From: Micromonospora okii
GTDB lineage: Bacteria; Actinomycetota; Actinomycetes; Mycobacteriales; Micromonosporaceae
Length of the DNA stretch: 64,000 nt
Direction of reading: 5' to 3'
Assembly (NCBI RefSeq): GCF_020884795.1
Contig: NZ_BBZF01000017.1
Location: 157,741-221,740 of the forward strand
Below, in pieces: positions 51,033-59,154 of this stretch. Every line of letters begins with the position of its first letter. The first letter of the stretch is position 1. Under the pieces are notes generated by a model. That model did no database searches, had not been told where the DNA came from, and worked only from the letters and a program-made list of their open reading frames with translations. A program made the translations under genes and the position numbers.

Positions 51033-51620
51033 GTGAGCGGGGACACGGCGGGCCGGGCGCGGGGCGGGGCGCTCGTCGCCCTGGTCGTCCTCGCGCTGGC
51101 ACTGGGCGTGGGGTGGTGGCGGGCCGAGGCGCCGGCCGTGACGGCCGGGTCCGGGCAGTCGGCCTCGGAGCCCCGCCGCGTCGGCGACGCGCCCCGTTCC
51201 CGCGCGGTCGACCCGGGGGCCCGCGCCGTCATCCTCGACCCGCGCACCGGCGGGGTGATCGTGCGGCTCGACGGGGACGCCTCCCCCGGAACGAACCGGC
51301 ACGGCGGCCTGCCCCGACTCAGCGGGACCCTCTGGGAGGCCCAACTGGTGGTACGCCCCGGTCAGCCCCCGCAGCGGCGGGAGTTCACTCCGGCCGGGGC
51401 CCACACGCACCTGCTCCAATACCGGTGCCTCGGGCCGGGGCGACTGCTCATGGTGACCCTCCGCTCCGACCGGACCCAGAGCCGGCGGGCGGCGTGCGAC
51501 GGCAGGCCGGGCGCGATGTGGCTGCGCCGGGCGGCCGGCCCGATCCAGGTCGAGCTGACCGCCGCCCCCGGCGGCCTCCCGGTCGTCGCCGACGTCCGGT
51601 TCGCGGGCCTGTGGTTCTGA
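51033..51620 (+). CDS. Single-pass membrane protein with extracytoplasmic domain, function unknown
   Basis: 195 residues: an N-terminal transmembrane helix (about 12-30, ALVALVVLALALGVGWW) and an extracytoplasmic beta-rich domain with RAVILDPRTGGVIVRLDG, LWEAQLVVRPGQ and HTHLLQYRCLGPG; one further Cys (RAACDG) may pair with it. No known family was recognised. The gene is predicted leaderless. Its 3' end runs into a 30-bp tandem repeat that covers the stop codon. Confidence 0.75.
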   Translation: MSGDTAGRARGGALVALVVLALALGVGWWRAEAPAVTAGSGQSASEPRRVGDAPRSRAVDPGARAVILDPRTGGVIVRLDGDASPGTNRHGGLPRLSGTLWEAQLVVRPGQPPQRREFTPAGAHTHLLQYRCLGPGRLLMVTLRSDRTQSRRAACDGRPGAMWLRRAAGPIQVELTAAPGGLPVVADVRFAGLWF

Positions 51621-51690
51621 CCCGCCCGGTGCGCGGCCCTGCGGTTCTGCCCCGACCGGCTGGTGGCACTGGGGTTCTGACCTGCCCGGC
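51609..51690. repeat. 30-bp tandem repeat, three units, overlapping a stop codon
   Basis: GGTTCTG recurs at 51613, 51643 and 51673 inside 30-bp units of similar sequence (CTGxGGTTCTGxCCxGxCCGG). The first unit contains the stop of the plus-strand gene; the last ends 4 nt before the stop of the minus-strand gene at 51694. Confidence 0.85.
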
Positions 51691-51693
51691 CGC

Positions 51694-52410
51694 TCAGGCG
51701 GCGAGGCGGGCCAGGTCGGCGCGGTAGTCCTCGGCCGAGCGCAGCTCCGGCACCACCCGGACCAGCACGCCGGTGCGGTCGACCAGCAGCGCGGCGGCGG
51801 TGCCGGGGCGGGCCGGCAGGCGCAGGAAGGTGCGCAGGCCGCCGGCCGGGTCGGCGAGCGGACGTGCCGCCGGGCCGGGCGACGCCGGGGCGGGGCGGAC
51901 CGCGCGACCGCCCTCGACGGTGACCACGGCGACGCCGGGCGGCGCGAGCGTCGCCGCCTCGGCCACCTGCTCCGGGCAGGGGCAGGAGTCCACCAGGATG
52001 ATCACCGCGGGCACCAGCCCGCGCAGCGGGACCGCGGCGTTCCCGGCGTCGACCAGGTCCAGGGCCGGCAGCGCCCGGCCGGTCAGGTCGGCCGCCGTCG
52101 CGTGCGGCACGACGGTGGGGCGGTCCCCGGCCCGGGGCGGCCGGGGCCAGGTGACGGCGAACAGCCCGGCGACGGTGGTGAGCACCGCCACCAGCAGGAC
52201 CAGCAGCGGCAGGGCGAGCGGTGGCAGGCCGTCCGGCCGGCCGGGGCGGGACGGTCGGCGGGCCCCCTCGGCCCGCCCGCGCAGCTCGCGGCGGACCAGC
52301 TCGGCCTCCTCGGCGAGCGCGGAGGCGTCCTGCGGCACGACGATGCGGCCCCACTCCGGGGGCAGGCCGGGAAGGCCCTCGGCGGGGCCCTGGCCCTCGG
52401 GGTCAGACAT
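51694..52410 (-). CDS. Membrane-anchored thioredoxin-fold-like protein
   Basis: 238 residues. A polar N-terminus is followed by a transmembrane helix (about 58-78, PLALPLLVLLVAVLTTVAGLF). An extracytoplasmic domain has a strand-Cys pattern reminiscent of TlpA/peroxiredoxin folds: PAVIILVDSCPCPEQVAEAA, then VAVVTVEGG, RPLADPAGGLRTF, AALLVDRTGVLVRVVPELRS. The usual CxxC is replaced by CPC, so a reductase activity is doubtful. The ATG at 52410 has a G-rich ribosome site about 10 nt upstream; an ATG at 52416 is an alternative. It diverges from carD. Confidence 0.72.
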   Translation of the reverse strand: MSDPEGQGPAEGLPGLPPEWGRIVVPQDASALAEEAELVRRELRGRAEGARRPSRPGRPDGLPPLALPLLVLLVAVLTTVAGLFAVTWPRPPRAGDRPTVVPHATAADLTGRALPALDLVDAGNAAVPLRGLVPAVIILVDSCPCPEQVAEAATLAPPGVAVVTVEGGRAVRPAPASPGPAARPLADPAGGLRTFLRLPARPGTAAALLVDRTGVLVRVVPELRSAEDYRADLARLAA

Positions 52411-52745
52411 GCCCATCCAGCCCCCTCGAACCGGCTCGGTGCGTGGACAGCGGGTCGCCTCCAGCGTCCCGCACGGTCGCCTCCTCCCGCTACATCCGGG
52501 CGCGGTGGGTGCGACCGGGAGTATCATGGAACAAGCGCATCGCCCGAGAAATCCACGCTCCGACCACCCACGCCGGGGTGTCATCTGTCGCTCACGGAGC
52601 GTGTTCAGACCATCGGTTTGGCCGCCTGTCAAGCTGAAGAAATACCTCTCACAGGGCCCCTGAGCTGCGCCAACGGTCAGGACAGCGGTAGGACATCGGT
52701 GCCTGAGCGTGTTACCCTAGACACAGCGAAAGGGGTTTCGAACCT
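52411..52745. other. Divergent intergenic region upstream of carD
   Basis: About 335 bases of lower GC. It contains a 45-codon frame (52526-52663) with no recognisable product, which I do not call. A TACCCT box (52713-52718), with TAGGAC 18 nt upstream, is a candidate carD promoter that gives a leader of about 20 nt. Confidence 0.5.
52727..52740 (+). promoter_or_regulatory. Small hairpin presenting the carD ribosome binding site in its loop
   Basis: CGAAA (52727-52731) pairs with TTTCG (52736-52740) around GGGG, the probable ribosome binding element for the ATG at 52746. The stem is only 5 bp. Confidence 0.4.
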
Positions 52746-53231
52746 ATGGTTTTCAGTGTCGGCGAGACCGTTGTTTACCCCCACCACGGGGCCGCACTCA
52801 TCGAGGCAATCGAGACTCGGGTCATCAAGGGCGAGCCCAGGGAGTACCTCGTCCTCAGGGTCGCGCAGGGTGACCTGACGGTCCGGGTGCCCGCCGAGAA
52901 CGCCGAGATCGTGGGCGTGCGCGAGGTGGTCGGCGAAGAGGGCCTCGGCAAGGTCTTCGACGTCCTCCGCGCTCCGCACACCGAGGAGCCGACCAACTGG
53001 TCGCGGCGTTACAAGGCGAATCTGGAGAAGCTGGCCTCCGGAAACCCGCTGAAGGTGGCCGAGGTCGTCCGCGACCTGTGGCGCCGGGAGCGGGAGCGGG
53101 GCCTGTCGGCGGGCGAGAAGCGGATGCTCGCCAAGGCCCGCGACATCCTCGTCGGCGAGGTCGCGCTGGCCGAGAAGAGCACCAAGGACGAGGCGGAGAA
53201 CCTGCTCGACAAGGTCCTGACCGAGGCCTAG
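52746..53231 (+). CDS. carD: CarD family RNA polymerase-binding transcription regulator
   Basis: 161 residues. The N-terminal Tudor-like RNA polymerase interaction domain ([20 protein letters not shown] ... REYLVLRV) is followed by a helical DNA-binding domain ([20 protein letters not shown]) with the conserved Trp that wedges into the promoter minor groove. CarD stabilises open complexes at most promoters and is essential in mycobacteria. ispD and ispF follow, as in M. tuberculosis (Rv3583c-Rv3581c). Confidence 0.97.
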   Translation: MVFSVGETVVYPHHGAALIEAIETRVIKGEPREYLVLRVAQGDLTVRVPAENAEIVGVREVVGEEGLGKVFDVLRAPHTEEPTNWSRRYKANLEKLASGNPLKVAEVVRDLWRRERERGLSAGEKRMLAKARDILVGEVALAEKSTKDEAENLLDKVLTEA

Positions 53232-53272
53232 TTCCCACCGCATCGTCGTACCCACCCCGCAGCGAAGAAACC

Positions 53273-53328
53273 CGAGGACCGCGACGTGACCGCGCAGCTC
53301 AATCCGCGCGGTGACGTCGCGGTCCTCG
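53273..53328 (+). promoter_or_regulatory. 23-bp inverted repeat enclosing the ispD ribosome site and start codon
   Basis: Arm 53273-53295 pairs with 53306-53328 at 22 of 23 positions (mismatch 53288/53313) around a 10-nt loop. The ribosome binding GAGGA (53274-53278) and the GTG start (53286-53288) both lie in the left arm. In RNA this would hide the start site or act as a carD terminator/attenuator, since it begins 42 nt past the carD stop. Confidence 0.8.
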
Positions 53329-53981
53329 TGCCTGCGGCCGGTGCCGGGGTACGCCTCGGCCCCGGCGCGCCCAAGGCCCTGCGCCTGCTCGCCGGCGAGC
53401 CGCTGCTCGTGCACGCCGTGCGCCGCATCGCCGCCGCCCCGTCCGTGCACACCATCGTGGTGGCCGCCCCGGCCGGCGAGGTCGGCGCGGTCCGCGAGCT
53501 GCTCGCCCCGGTCGCCCCGGTGCTGGTCGTCCCCGGCGGGGCGGAACGCCAGGCGTCCGTGGCCGCCGCGCTCGCGGCCGTCCCCGCCGGCCCGGAGATC
53601 GTCCTCGTGCACGACGCCGCCCGCGCCCTGACCCCGCCCGAGCTGGTCGAGTCGGTCGCCGCAGCCGTCCGCTCCGGGCACGACGCGGTGATCCCCGTCC
53701 TGCCCGTGGTCGACACCATCAAGGAGGTCGGCCCCGGCGAGATGGTCCTCGGCACGGTCGACCGGTCCGCCCTGCGGGCCGTGCAGACCCCCCAGGGCTT
53801 CCGTCGGGCGGTGCTGACCGCCGCCCACGCGGCGGCCGGCGACCCGCTCACCGACGACGCCGGTCTCGTCGAGAAGCAGGGCGTCCCGGTGGTCTGCGTC
53901 CCCGGCTCCGAGCACGCCCTCAAGGTCACCCGGCCGTTCGACCTGGCGCTCGCCGAGCACCTGCTCTCCGCCGGCGCGTGA
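53286..53981 (+). CDS. ispD: 2-C-methyl-D-erythritol 4-phosphate cytidylyltransferase
   Basis: IspD activates MEP with CTP in the non-mevalonate isoprenoid pathway. The 231-residue protein shows [20 protein letters not shown] (nucleotide loop), VHDAARALT and [18 protein letters not shown] at 53286 has GAGGA 8 nt upstream and is embedded in a strong hairpin, so its translation may be regulated. ispF follows 16 nt downstream from its own -10 box. Confidence 0.95.
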   Translation: MTAQLNPRGDVAVLVPAAGAGVRLGPGAPKALRLLAGEPLLVHAVRRIAAAPSVHTIVVAAPAGEVGAVRELLAPVAPVLVVPGGAERQASVAAALAAVPAGPEIVLVHDAARALTPPELVESVAAAVRSGHDAVIPVLPVVDTIKEVGPGEMVLGTVDRSALRAVQTPQGFRRAVLTAAHAAAGDPLTDDAGLVEKQGVPVVCVPGSEHALKVTRPFDLALAEHLLSAGA

Positions 53982-53985
53982 CGCG

Positions 53986-53991
53986 TACCCT
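53986..53991 (+). promoter_or_regulatory. ispF -10 box (TACCCT), leaderless
   Basis: TACCCT ends 6 nt before the ATG at 53998, in the short gap after ispD. Confidence 0.5.
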
Positions 53992-53997
53992 CGGGTC

Positions 53998-54480
53998 ATG
54001 ATCGTTCCTCGGGTGGCCGTCGGCACGGACGTGCACGCCTTCGCCGCCGACCGCCCCTGCTGGGTCGCCGGCCTGCACTGGCCCGACCAGGACGGCCTGG
54101 CCGGGCACTCCGACGCCGACGTCGCCGCGCACGCCGCCTGCAACGCGCTGCTCTCCGCCGCCGGCCTCGGCGACCTCGGCTCCAACTACGGGGTGGCCGA
54201 GCCCGAGTGGGCGGGCGCGCCCGGCGCGACGCTGCTCACCGAGACCGCCCGCCGGGTCCGGGCCGCCGGCTTCGAGATCGGCAACGTGTCGGTGCAGGTC
54301 GTCGGCAACCGCCCGAAGATCGGCCCGCGCCGCGCCGAGGCCGAGGCGGTGCTCTCCGCGGCCGTCGGCGCACCCGTCACCGTCTCCGCCGCCACGACCG
54401 ACGGCTTGGGCTTCACCGGGCGCGGCGAGGGGCTCGCCGGCATCGCGGTGGCCCTCGTCTACCCGACCCCGCCCGCGTAG
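53998..54480 (+). CDS. ispF: 2-C-methyl-D-erythritol 2,4-cyclodiphosphate synthase
   Basis: IspF cyclises CDP-ME 2-phosphate, two steps after IspD. The 160-residue protein has the zinc ligands in GTDVHAF and [10 protein letters not shown], then [22 protein letters not shown] and [13 protein letters not shown]. The Asp that normally follows the zinc His (HAxxDALL) is Asn here. Everything else is canonical, so function is likely retained. Confidence 0.94.
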   Translation: MIVPRVAVGTDVHAFAADRPCWVAGLHWPDQDGLAGHSDADVAAHAACNALLSAAGLGDLGSNYGVAEPEWAGAPGATLLTETARRVRAAGFEIGNVSVQVVGNRPKIGPRRAEAEAVLSAAVGAPVTVSAATTDGLGFTGRGEGLAGIAVALVYPTPPA

Positions 54481-54487
54481 GTCGCGG

Positions 54488-55501
54488 ATGTCCGACGACG
54501 CCACCGCCGAGGGGTACCTCCAGCGCGCCCACCTGCTGGCCGACCTCGGCCGGTACGACGAGGCCGTCGGCGAGGTGGGGCTGGCCCTCGCCCTGGAGCC
54601 GGCGAACGCCGCCGCGCTGACCGCCCTCGCCCGGGTGCACCTGGCCGCCGGCCGGCCCGCCGAGGCGCGGGACGCCGCCGACGCGGCGCTGGCCGTCGCC
54701 CCGGACACCGTCGCCCCGCTGGTCGCGCGCGGGCTGGCCCTGGCCGACCTGGGCGAGCACGCCGAGGCGGCCCGAACCGCCGACCGGCTCCTCGCCGCCG
54801 GCCCCGCCGACGCGTACGCCCAGCGCAGCGCCGCCGCGATCCTGTCCGGCTCGCGCGGCGGGCAGCCGGCCCTCAACGCCGCCTGGCGGGGCGTGGAGCT
54901 GGCCGTCGAGGAGGCCGAGGCGCACCTGGTCCTCGCCCTGGTGGCCGCCCGGCTGCGGCTGTTCGACCTGGCCGAGCGGGCGTACCGGGAGGCGCTGCGG
55001 CTCCACCCGGAGTTGGAGGCCGCCGGCGACGAGCCGGGGATCGTCCGGCTGGAGCGACGGCGGTACGCCTCGGCGCTGGCCGAGCTGGCGGAGGGTGTCC
55101 CGGCCGCCCCGGTGCCCGTCGCCGACCCGCGCCGGAGCGCCTCGGAGGAGCTGCGCCGCCTCGTGCTGTACGGGGCGGGCTGGTCGCTGGTCGGCACCGT
55201 GCTGGTGGCGGTCGCGGCGTCCGCCGCGTCCGGGCCGTCCCGGTTCCTCGCGGTGCTGGTGGCGCTGAGCGGGGTGCTGGTGGGGTGGCTGCTGGCGGCG
55301 CGCGTGCCGGGGCTGACCCGGACCGTCCTGCCCGAGCTGCTGCGCTCGGACCGTTTCCTGGCGCTCGCCGTCTACGCGGTGGCCGCCGCGCCGCTGCTGT
55401 TGCTGGTGTACGCGGCGGTGGGGACGCCGTGGCCGCTGGTGCTGGCGATCGTGGTGGGGGCGGTGGCCGAGGTGGCGGTCTTCTCCCGGACCGTGCGCTG
55501 A
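54488..55501 (+). CDS. TPR protein with C-terminal membrane domain
   Basis: 337 residues. Residues 1-180 are four or five tetratricopeptide repeats (AEGYLQRAHLLADLGRYDEA, NAAALTALARVHLAAGRPAE, RLRLFDLAERAYREALRLHP). Four hydrophobic segments follow (from about 225, SLVGTVLVAVAASAASG, to 330). It is probably a membrane-tethered scaffold. It starts 8 nt after ispF and is likely co-transcribed. Downstream lies a long inverted repeat. No partner can be named. Confidence 0.8.
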   Translation: MSDDATAEGYLQRAHLLADLGRYDEAVGEVGLALALEPANAAALTALARVHLAAGRPAEARDAADAALAVAPDTVAPLVARGLALADLGEHAEAARTADRLLAAGPADAYAQRSAAAILSGSRGGQPALNAAWRGVELAVEEAEAHLVLALVAARLRLFDLAERAYREALRLHPELEAAGDEPGIVRLERRRYASALAELAEGVPAAPVPVADPRRSASEELRRLVLYGAGWSLVGTVLVAVAASAASGPSRFLAVLVALSGVLVGWLLAARVPGLTRTVLPELLRSDRFLALAVYAVAAAPLLLLVYAAVGTPWPLVLAIVVGAVAEVAVFSRTVR

Positions 55502-55541
55502 GTCCTTCGCGCCGTCGAGGGGCTGCCTGGCTCGTAGTGGT

Positions 55542-55613
55542 GGGGTTCGCCGGGGCCCGCCCGCTCCGGGCGGTCAGGCTTGATCCCTCCGCGGGCGGGC
55601 CCCGGCGAACCCC
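55542..55613. terminator. 23-bp perfect inverted repeat between convergent genes
   Basis: Arms 55542-55564 and 55591-55613 are perfect complements separated by 26 nt. The repeat lies between the convergent TPR and MFS genes and could terminate both. Its length and wide loop also fit a REP or MITE-like element. Confidence 0.75.
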
Positions 55614-55655
55614 TGACGTAGTCGCCGTCCGAGCGGACCGCTCGGCCCCGTGAGG

Positions 55656-56936
55656 TCAGGTTGGGGTCGTCGTTCGCAGGGGCGGCGAGGTCAGGGCTAG
55701 CGCGGCTGTCGAGGCTAGGACTACGGAGCAGATGACCAGGACCGTGCTGGCGGTGGTTGCGTCTGTCAGCGTGCCGAGCGCGTTGTTGGCGAGGAGTAGG
55801 GGGACGCTCTGTGTCAGCACGAGGACCGACTGTAGCCGGGAGAGGTGGCCGGCAGGGCTGCCGCCGAGGATCAGCGGGCCGATGTGGGTGCTGAACAGCC
55901 CCGAGCCGACGCCGACGACTGCGGCGGCACCGACGGCCGCCTGCGCCGTCGGTGCGAGCGCGAGGGCGAGGGTGCCGGCCGCCGCGACGACGAGTCCCAC
56001 GGCGGCGGCCGATCCCGGCCGGCGCAGGACACCCCGAACGGTCACGAGGACCGCCACGCCGACCATGCCGAGGGCGATCGCGCCGGCGAGCACGCCGCCC
56101 GTCCGGGTGGTCCAGTGCCGCTGATGGGCGAGCAGCGCGACCAGCATCCCGGACACGGGCAGCAGGAACCCGGCGGCGACGGCGGTCAGGGCGAGCGCCG
56201 GGCGCAGCAGCGGATCGGTCCAGGCGACTCGCAGACCGTCGGCCGCCTGACGAAGCACCGTGCCGCCCGGAGCCGGCGGCGGGGCGGCCCGCAGCGCCCG
56301 AGGGCGCAGGGCGACCAGCACGAAGGCCATCACCGCGAACGTGCCGGCGTTCGCGAACGCCGCAGCCGCGAGACCTGCGGTCGCGACCACGAGCCCGCCG
56401 GCTGAGGGCCCGACGAAGGCGGCGAGCTGCCCGATCACCTGGCGGGCGGACATCGCCCGGGGAAGGCTCTCGTCGGGCACCAGCCGTCGCGGCATCGAGC
56501 CGGAACTCGGCAGGTAGAAAGCGTCGACGACGCCGATGACGAAGGCGGCGGCGAGAAGCAGACCGGGCCGGGTGCCGAGCAGCAGGAGGGCACCGCCCAG
56601 GAGGATCGTGGCGACTGCCATGGTCACGTCTGCGGTGATCATGATTCGCCAGGGGCCGATCCGATCGGCCAGCGCGCCGCCGAGGAGCAGCAGGAGCACG
56701 CGCGGGAGGGTGATCGCGGTCAGCACGAGGCCGGCGAGGGCCCCGCCGCCTTCTGCGGCGATCCACGTCATCCCGAAGGCCATGATCTGCGAGCCGAGCA
56801 GGGAGAGCAGCACCCCGCCCAGCCAGACCCAGTAGTGGCCGGGAACGGGCGGGGCAGTTCCCTGGACGAGGGTCTTCTCTTCCGCCTGTTGCGCCACGTC
56901 GCCTTCTCCCGCCTGTGCGTCGTTCGACGCGCTCAC
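55656..56936 (-). CDS. Major facilitator superfamily exporter
   Basis: 426 residues with about twelve transmembrane segments. The loop after helix 2 carries LGGALADRIGPWRIMI, a variant of the MFS motif A, and the N-terminal half resembles drug and macrolide exporters (MefA-like): PRVLLLLLGGALADRIGPWR, VDAFYLPSSGSMPRRLV. It probably exports small hydrophobic compounds. Codon use is slightly less GC-biased than in the neighbours, suggesting later acquisition. GTG at 56936 is taken as the start. Confidence 0.85.
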   Translation of the reverse strand: MSASNDAQAGEGDVAQQAEEKTLVQGTAPPVPGHYWVWLGGVLLSLLGSQIMAFGMTWIAAEGGGALAGLVLTAITLPRVLLLLLGGALADRIGPWRIMITADVTMAVATILLGGALLLLGTRPGLLLAAAFVIGVVDAFYLPSSGSMPRRLVPDESLPRAMSARQVIGQLAAFVGPSAGGLVVATAGLAAAAFANAGTFAVMAFVLVALRPRALRAAPPPAPGGTVLRQAADGLRVAWTDPLLRPALALTAVAAGFLLPVSGMLVALLAHQRHWTTRTGGVLAGAIALGMVGVAVLVTVRGVLRRPGSAAAVGLVVAAAGTLALALAPTAQAAVGAAAVVGVGSGLFSTHIGPLILGGSPAGHLSRLQSVLVLTQSVPLLLANNALGTLTDATTASTVLVICSVVLASTAALALTSPPLRTTTPT

Positions 56937-56992
56937 CCTCGGCCCTCGATCAGGTCGAGGGTCAAGCCGTGGCCGGGCTGGCTACGGGGTGC

Positions 56993-57833
56993 TCACCGCG
57001 TGGCGAGGGCGGCGAGGCGGTGGACGGAGACGCAGGAGGTGGCGGCGAGGCCCAGCGCGGCGTCGACGTAGTAGCCCCGGCCGCGGGTGCGGTCGGGCTC
57101 CTCCAAGATCGGCACACCGCCGGCCGCCAGGGCGGGCAGGACCGTGTCGGCGAGGCGGTCCCGCAGCACGGGGGAGTCGAGGACGGTGAACCGCAGCCGT
57201 GGCGCGGCGTGCGGCACCAGGCGGGCGAGGACCCGCTGCCAGTAGTCGAGGTGCAGTGTCAGCAGCCGGGCCTCGGTGCGGCCCGAGCCGGCGTCGCGGG
57301 CGCTGGAGACCAGGGCGAAGAGGCGGAAGTGCGTCTGTAGTCCCGCGCCGAACCGCTGGGCCCGCAGCACCCGGTGGCTGGCCGCGAGGTGCACCTCGTC
57401 CGGGCCGTCCCCACGTAGCCGCCGGTCGGCGGCCTCGACCGGCGAGGGCATTGGTGGGGTCGCTGAGGACCTCGACCGGGCGGGTGGCCGTGACGATCCG
57501 GTTCTGGCTGGCCGGGGTGACCGCAGCGCAGGTGCCCAGCGGCACGACGGGGGACAGCTCCACGCCCGCGACCTCGGCGGGGAGAAGGTCCCACAGCAGC
57601 GCCTGGACGGCGATCGTCGCGCGCGGGTCGCAGTCGGCCGGGCGGACGAAGCGGTCCTCCCGCCAGCGGCGCAGCACCTCGGTCGGCCGCACCCGCGCGG
57701 CCCGGGTTCGGGCCAGGGAGAGCAGGAGCGTGGTCAGGTCCGAGGCGGGCAGGGCGACCAAGGTCTCGCGTACGTCGTCCGGCAGTGCGGCCCACACCCG
57801 CCGCTCGGCGTCCGACATCCGGTCGTCGTTCAT
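56993..57833 (-). pseudogene. Uncharacterised protein gene disrupted by a frameshift
   Basis: The N-terminal half (from ATG 57833; DERRVWAALPDDVRETLVAL-like start, then LSPVVPLGTCAAVTPASQNR and VLSDPTNA) breaks into low-quality sequence near 57450. The rest continues in another frame (57451 to 56993) as PSPVEAADRRLRG, VHLAASHRVLRAQRF and AATSCVSVHRLAALA. Joined, they give about 280 residues that read as one protein. A one-base indel at about 57445-57455 is the simplest explanation; a sequencing error or a programmed shift cannot be excluded. I do not recognise the family. Confidence 0.65.
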
Positions 57834-57893
57834 CCCGGCAGGATGGTCGACGGGGCCGGCGCGGTCCATCGATTTGCGTCGGCCGCCTGGTGG

Positions 57894-59060
57894 CTAGGGG
57901 CGGCGGGACCAGGTCCAGGCGTAGGCTTCGTCCTCGCACTCCGACGCCGCGTCGCAGAGGTCGAGGGGGCGGAACGTGTCGACCATGACGGCCAGCTCGT
58001 CGAAGAAGTCCGCGCCGATCGAGCGCTCGGCCGCGCCCGGCTGGGGGCCGTGGGTGAAGCCGGACGGGTGCAGCGAGATCGAGCCCTGCTCGATGCCGGA
58101 GCCGCGCCGCGCCTCGTAGTTGCCGCCGGTGTAGAAGAGCATCTCGTCGGAGTCGACGTTGTGGTGGTTGTACGGCACCGGGATGGCGTCGGGGTGGTAG
58201 TCCACCTTGCGGGGGACGAAGGAGCAGATCACGAAGTTGGGACCCTGGAACGTCTGGTGCACGGGCGGCGGCTGGTGGATGCGGCCGGTGATCGGCTCGA
58301 AGTCGTGGATGGAGAACGCCCACGGGTAGAGGTGCCCGTCCCAGCCGACCACGTCGAACGGGTGGTTGGCGTAGACGTACCTCGTCCAGCCGCGCCGGTG
58401 CTTCACCAGCACCTCGACGTCCTCGCCGTCGACCAGCAGCGGGGCGTCCGGCCCCCGGACGTCGCGCTCGCAGTACGGCGAGTGCTCCAGGAACTGGCCC
58501 CGGACGGAGAGGTAGCGCTTGGGCGGGCCGATGTGGCCGGCCGCCTCGACGGCCAGCAGCCGCACCGGCTCGTCGCCGGTAGGGACGAGCCGGTGGATGG
58601 TCGAGGTGGGGATGACGACGTAGTCGCCGGGCACCGCGTCGAGCGCGCCGAACGGGGACTCCACCCGCAGGGTGCCGGACTCCAGGTAGAGGCAGTGGTC
58701 GCCGGTGGCGTCGCGGAACAGCGGGGAGGGGCGGTCGGCCAGCACGTACGCGATCCGCACGTCGTCGTTGGCGAGCAGGTACCGCCGGCCGAGGATCGGG
58801 TCGGCCCCGGCGCCGGCGAGCTTGTGGGTGCGCAGGTGGCGGGGCTTGAGTGGCAGGTTCGCCACCCGGGTGAGGGCGGGCGGGGCGTACTCCTCGGCGG
58901 CGACGATCGCGGTCGGGGCGTGCCGGTGGTAGAGCAGGGACGAGTCGGAGGAGAAGCCCTCCTGGCCCATCAGCTCCTCCGCGTAGAGGCTGCCGTCGGG
59001 CTGACGGAACTGGGTGTGCCGCTTGCGGGGCACCTCACCGACGCTGCGGTAGTACGGCAT
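57894..59060 (-). CDS. hmgA: Homogentisate 1,2-dioxygenase
   Basis: HmgA opens the ring of homogentisate to give maleylacetoacetate during tyrosine and phenylalanine breakdown. The 388-residue cupin protein shows YYRSVGEVPRKRHTQF, ESPFGALDAVPGDYVVIPTS, and the iron ligands in HNVDSDEMLFY (His and Glu) and HPSGFTHGPQPG (His). GGGAGG precedes the ATG at 59060. It diverges from an unrecognised gene and fahA across a region with a perfect palindrome. Confidence 0.95.
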   Translation of the reverse strand: MPYYRSVGEVPRKRHTQFRQPDGSLYAEELMGQEGFSSDSSLLYHRHAPTAIVAAEEYAPPALTRVANLPLKPRHLRTHKLAGAGADPILGRRYLLANDDVRIAYVLADRPSPLFRDATGDHCLYLESGTLRVESPFGALDAVPGDYVVIPTSTIHRLVPTGDEPVRLLAVEAAGHIGPPKRYLSVRGQFLEHSPYCERDVRGPDAPLLVDGEDVEVLVKHRRGWTRYVYANHPFDVVGWDGHLYPWAFSIHDFEPITGRIHQPPPVHQTFQGPNFVICSFVPRKVDYHPDAIPVPYNHHNVDSDEMLFYTGGNYEARRGSGIEQGSISLHPSGFTHGPQPGAAERSIGADFFDELAVMVDTFRPLDLCDAASECEDEAYAWTWSRRP

Positions 59061-59095
59061 GTCGCCTCCCGATTCGTCCCGTTCACCGGCCGTTC

Positions 59096-59114
59096 GCGTC
59101 CGATAATCGGACGC
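59096..59114. promoter_or_regulatory. Palindromic operator candidate between hmgA and the fahA operon
   Basis: GCGTCCGAT-A-ATCGGACGC is a perfect 9-bp inverted repeat centred at 59105. It lies between both start codons and just upstream of the plus-strand -35, so a repressor here could control both operons. Confidence 0.65.
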
Positions 59115-59116
59115 TG

Positions 59117-59146
59117 TTGTCCGTTCCTTGTAGCGTCCCGTAAGTT
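59117..59146 (+). promoter_or_regulatory. Promoter of the homogentisate plus-strand operon
   Basis: TTGTCC (59117-59122), 18 nt spacer and TAAGTT (59141-59146), 8 nt before the GTG at 59155. Confidence 0.55.
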
Positions 59147-59154
59147 CTTGTCTC

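Noticed and set aside
52526..52663. 45-codon ORF upstream of carD
   Set aside because: Its Arg/Pro-rich translation looks random, and the region is better explained as the divergent promoter of carD.
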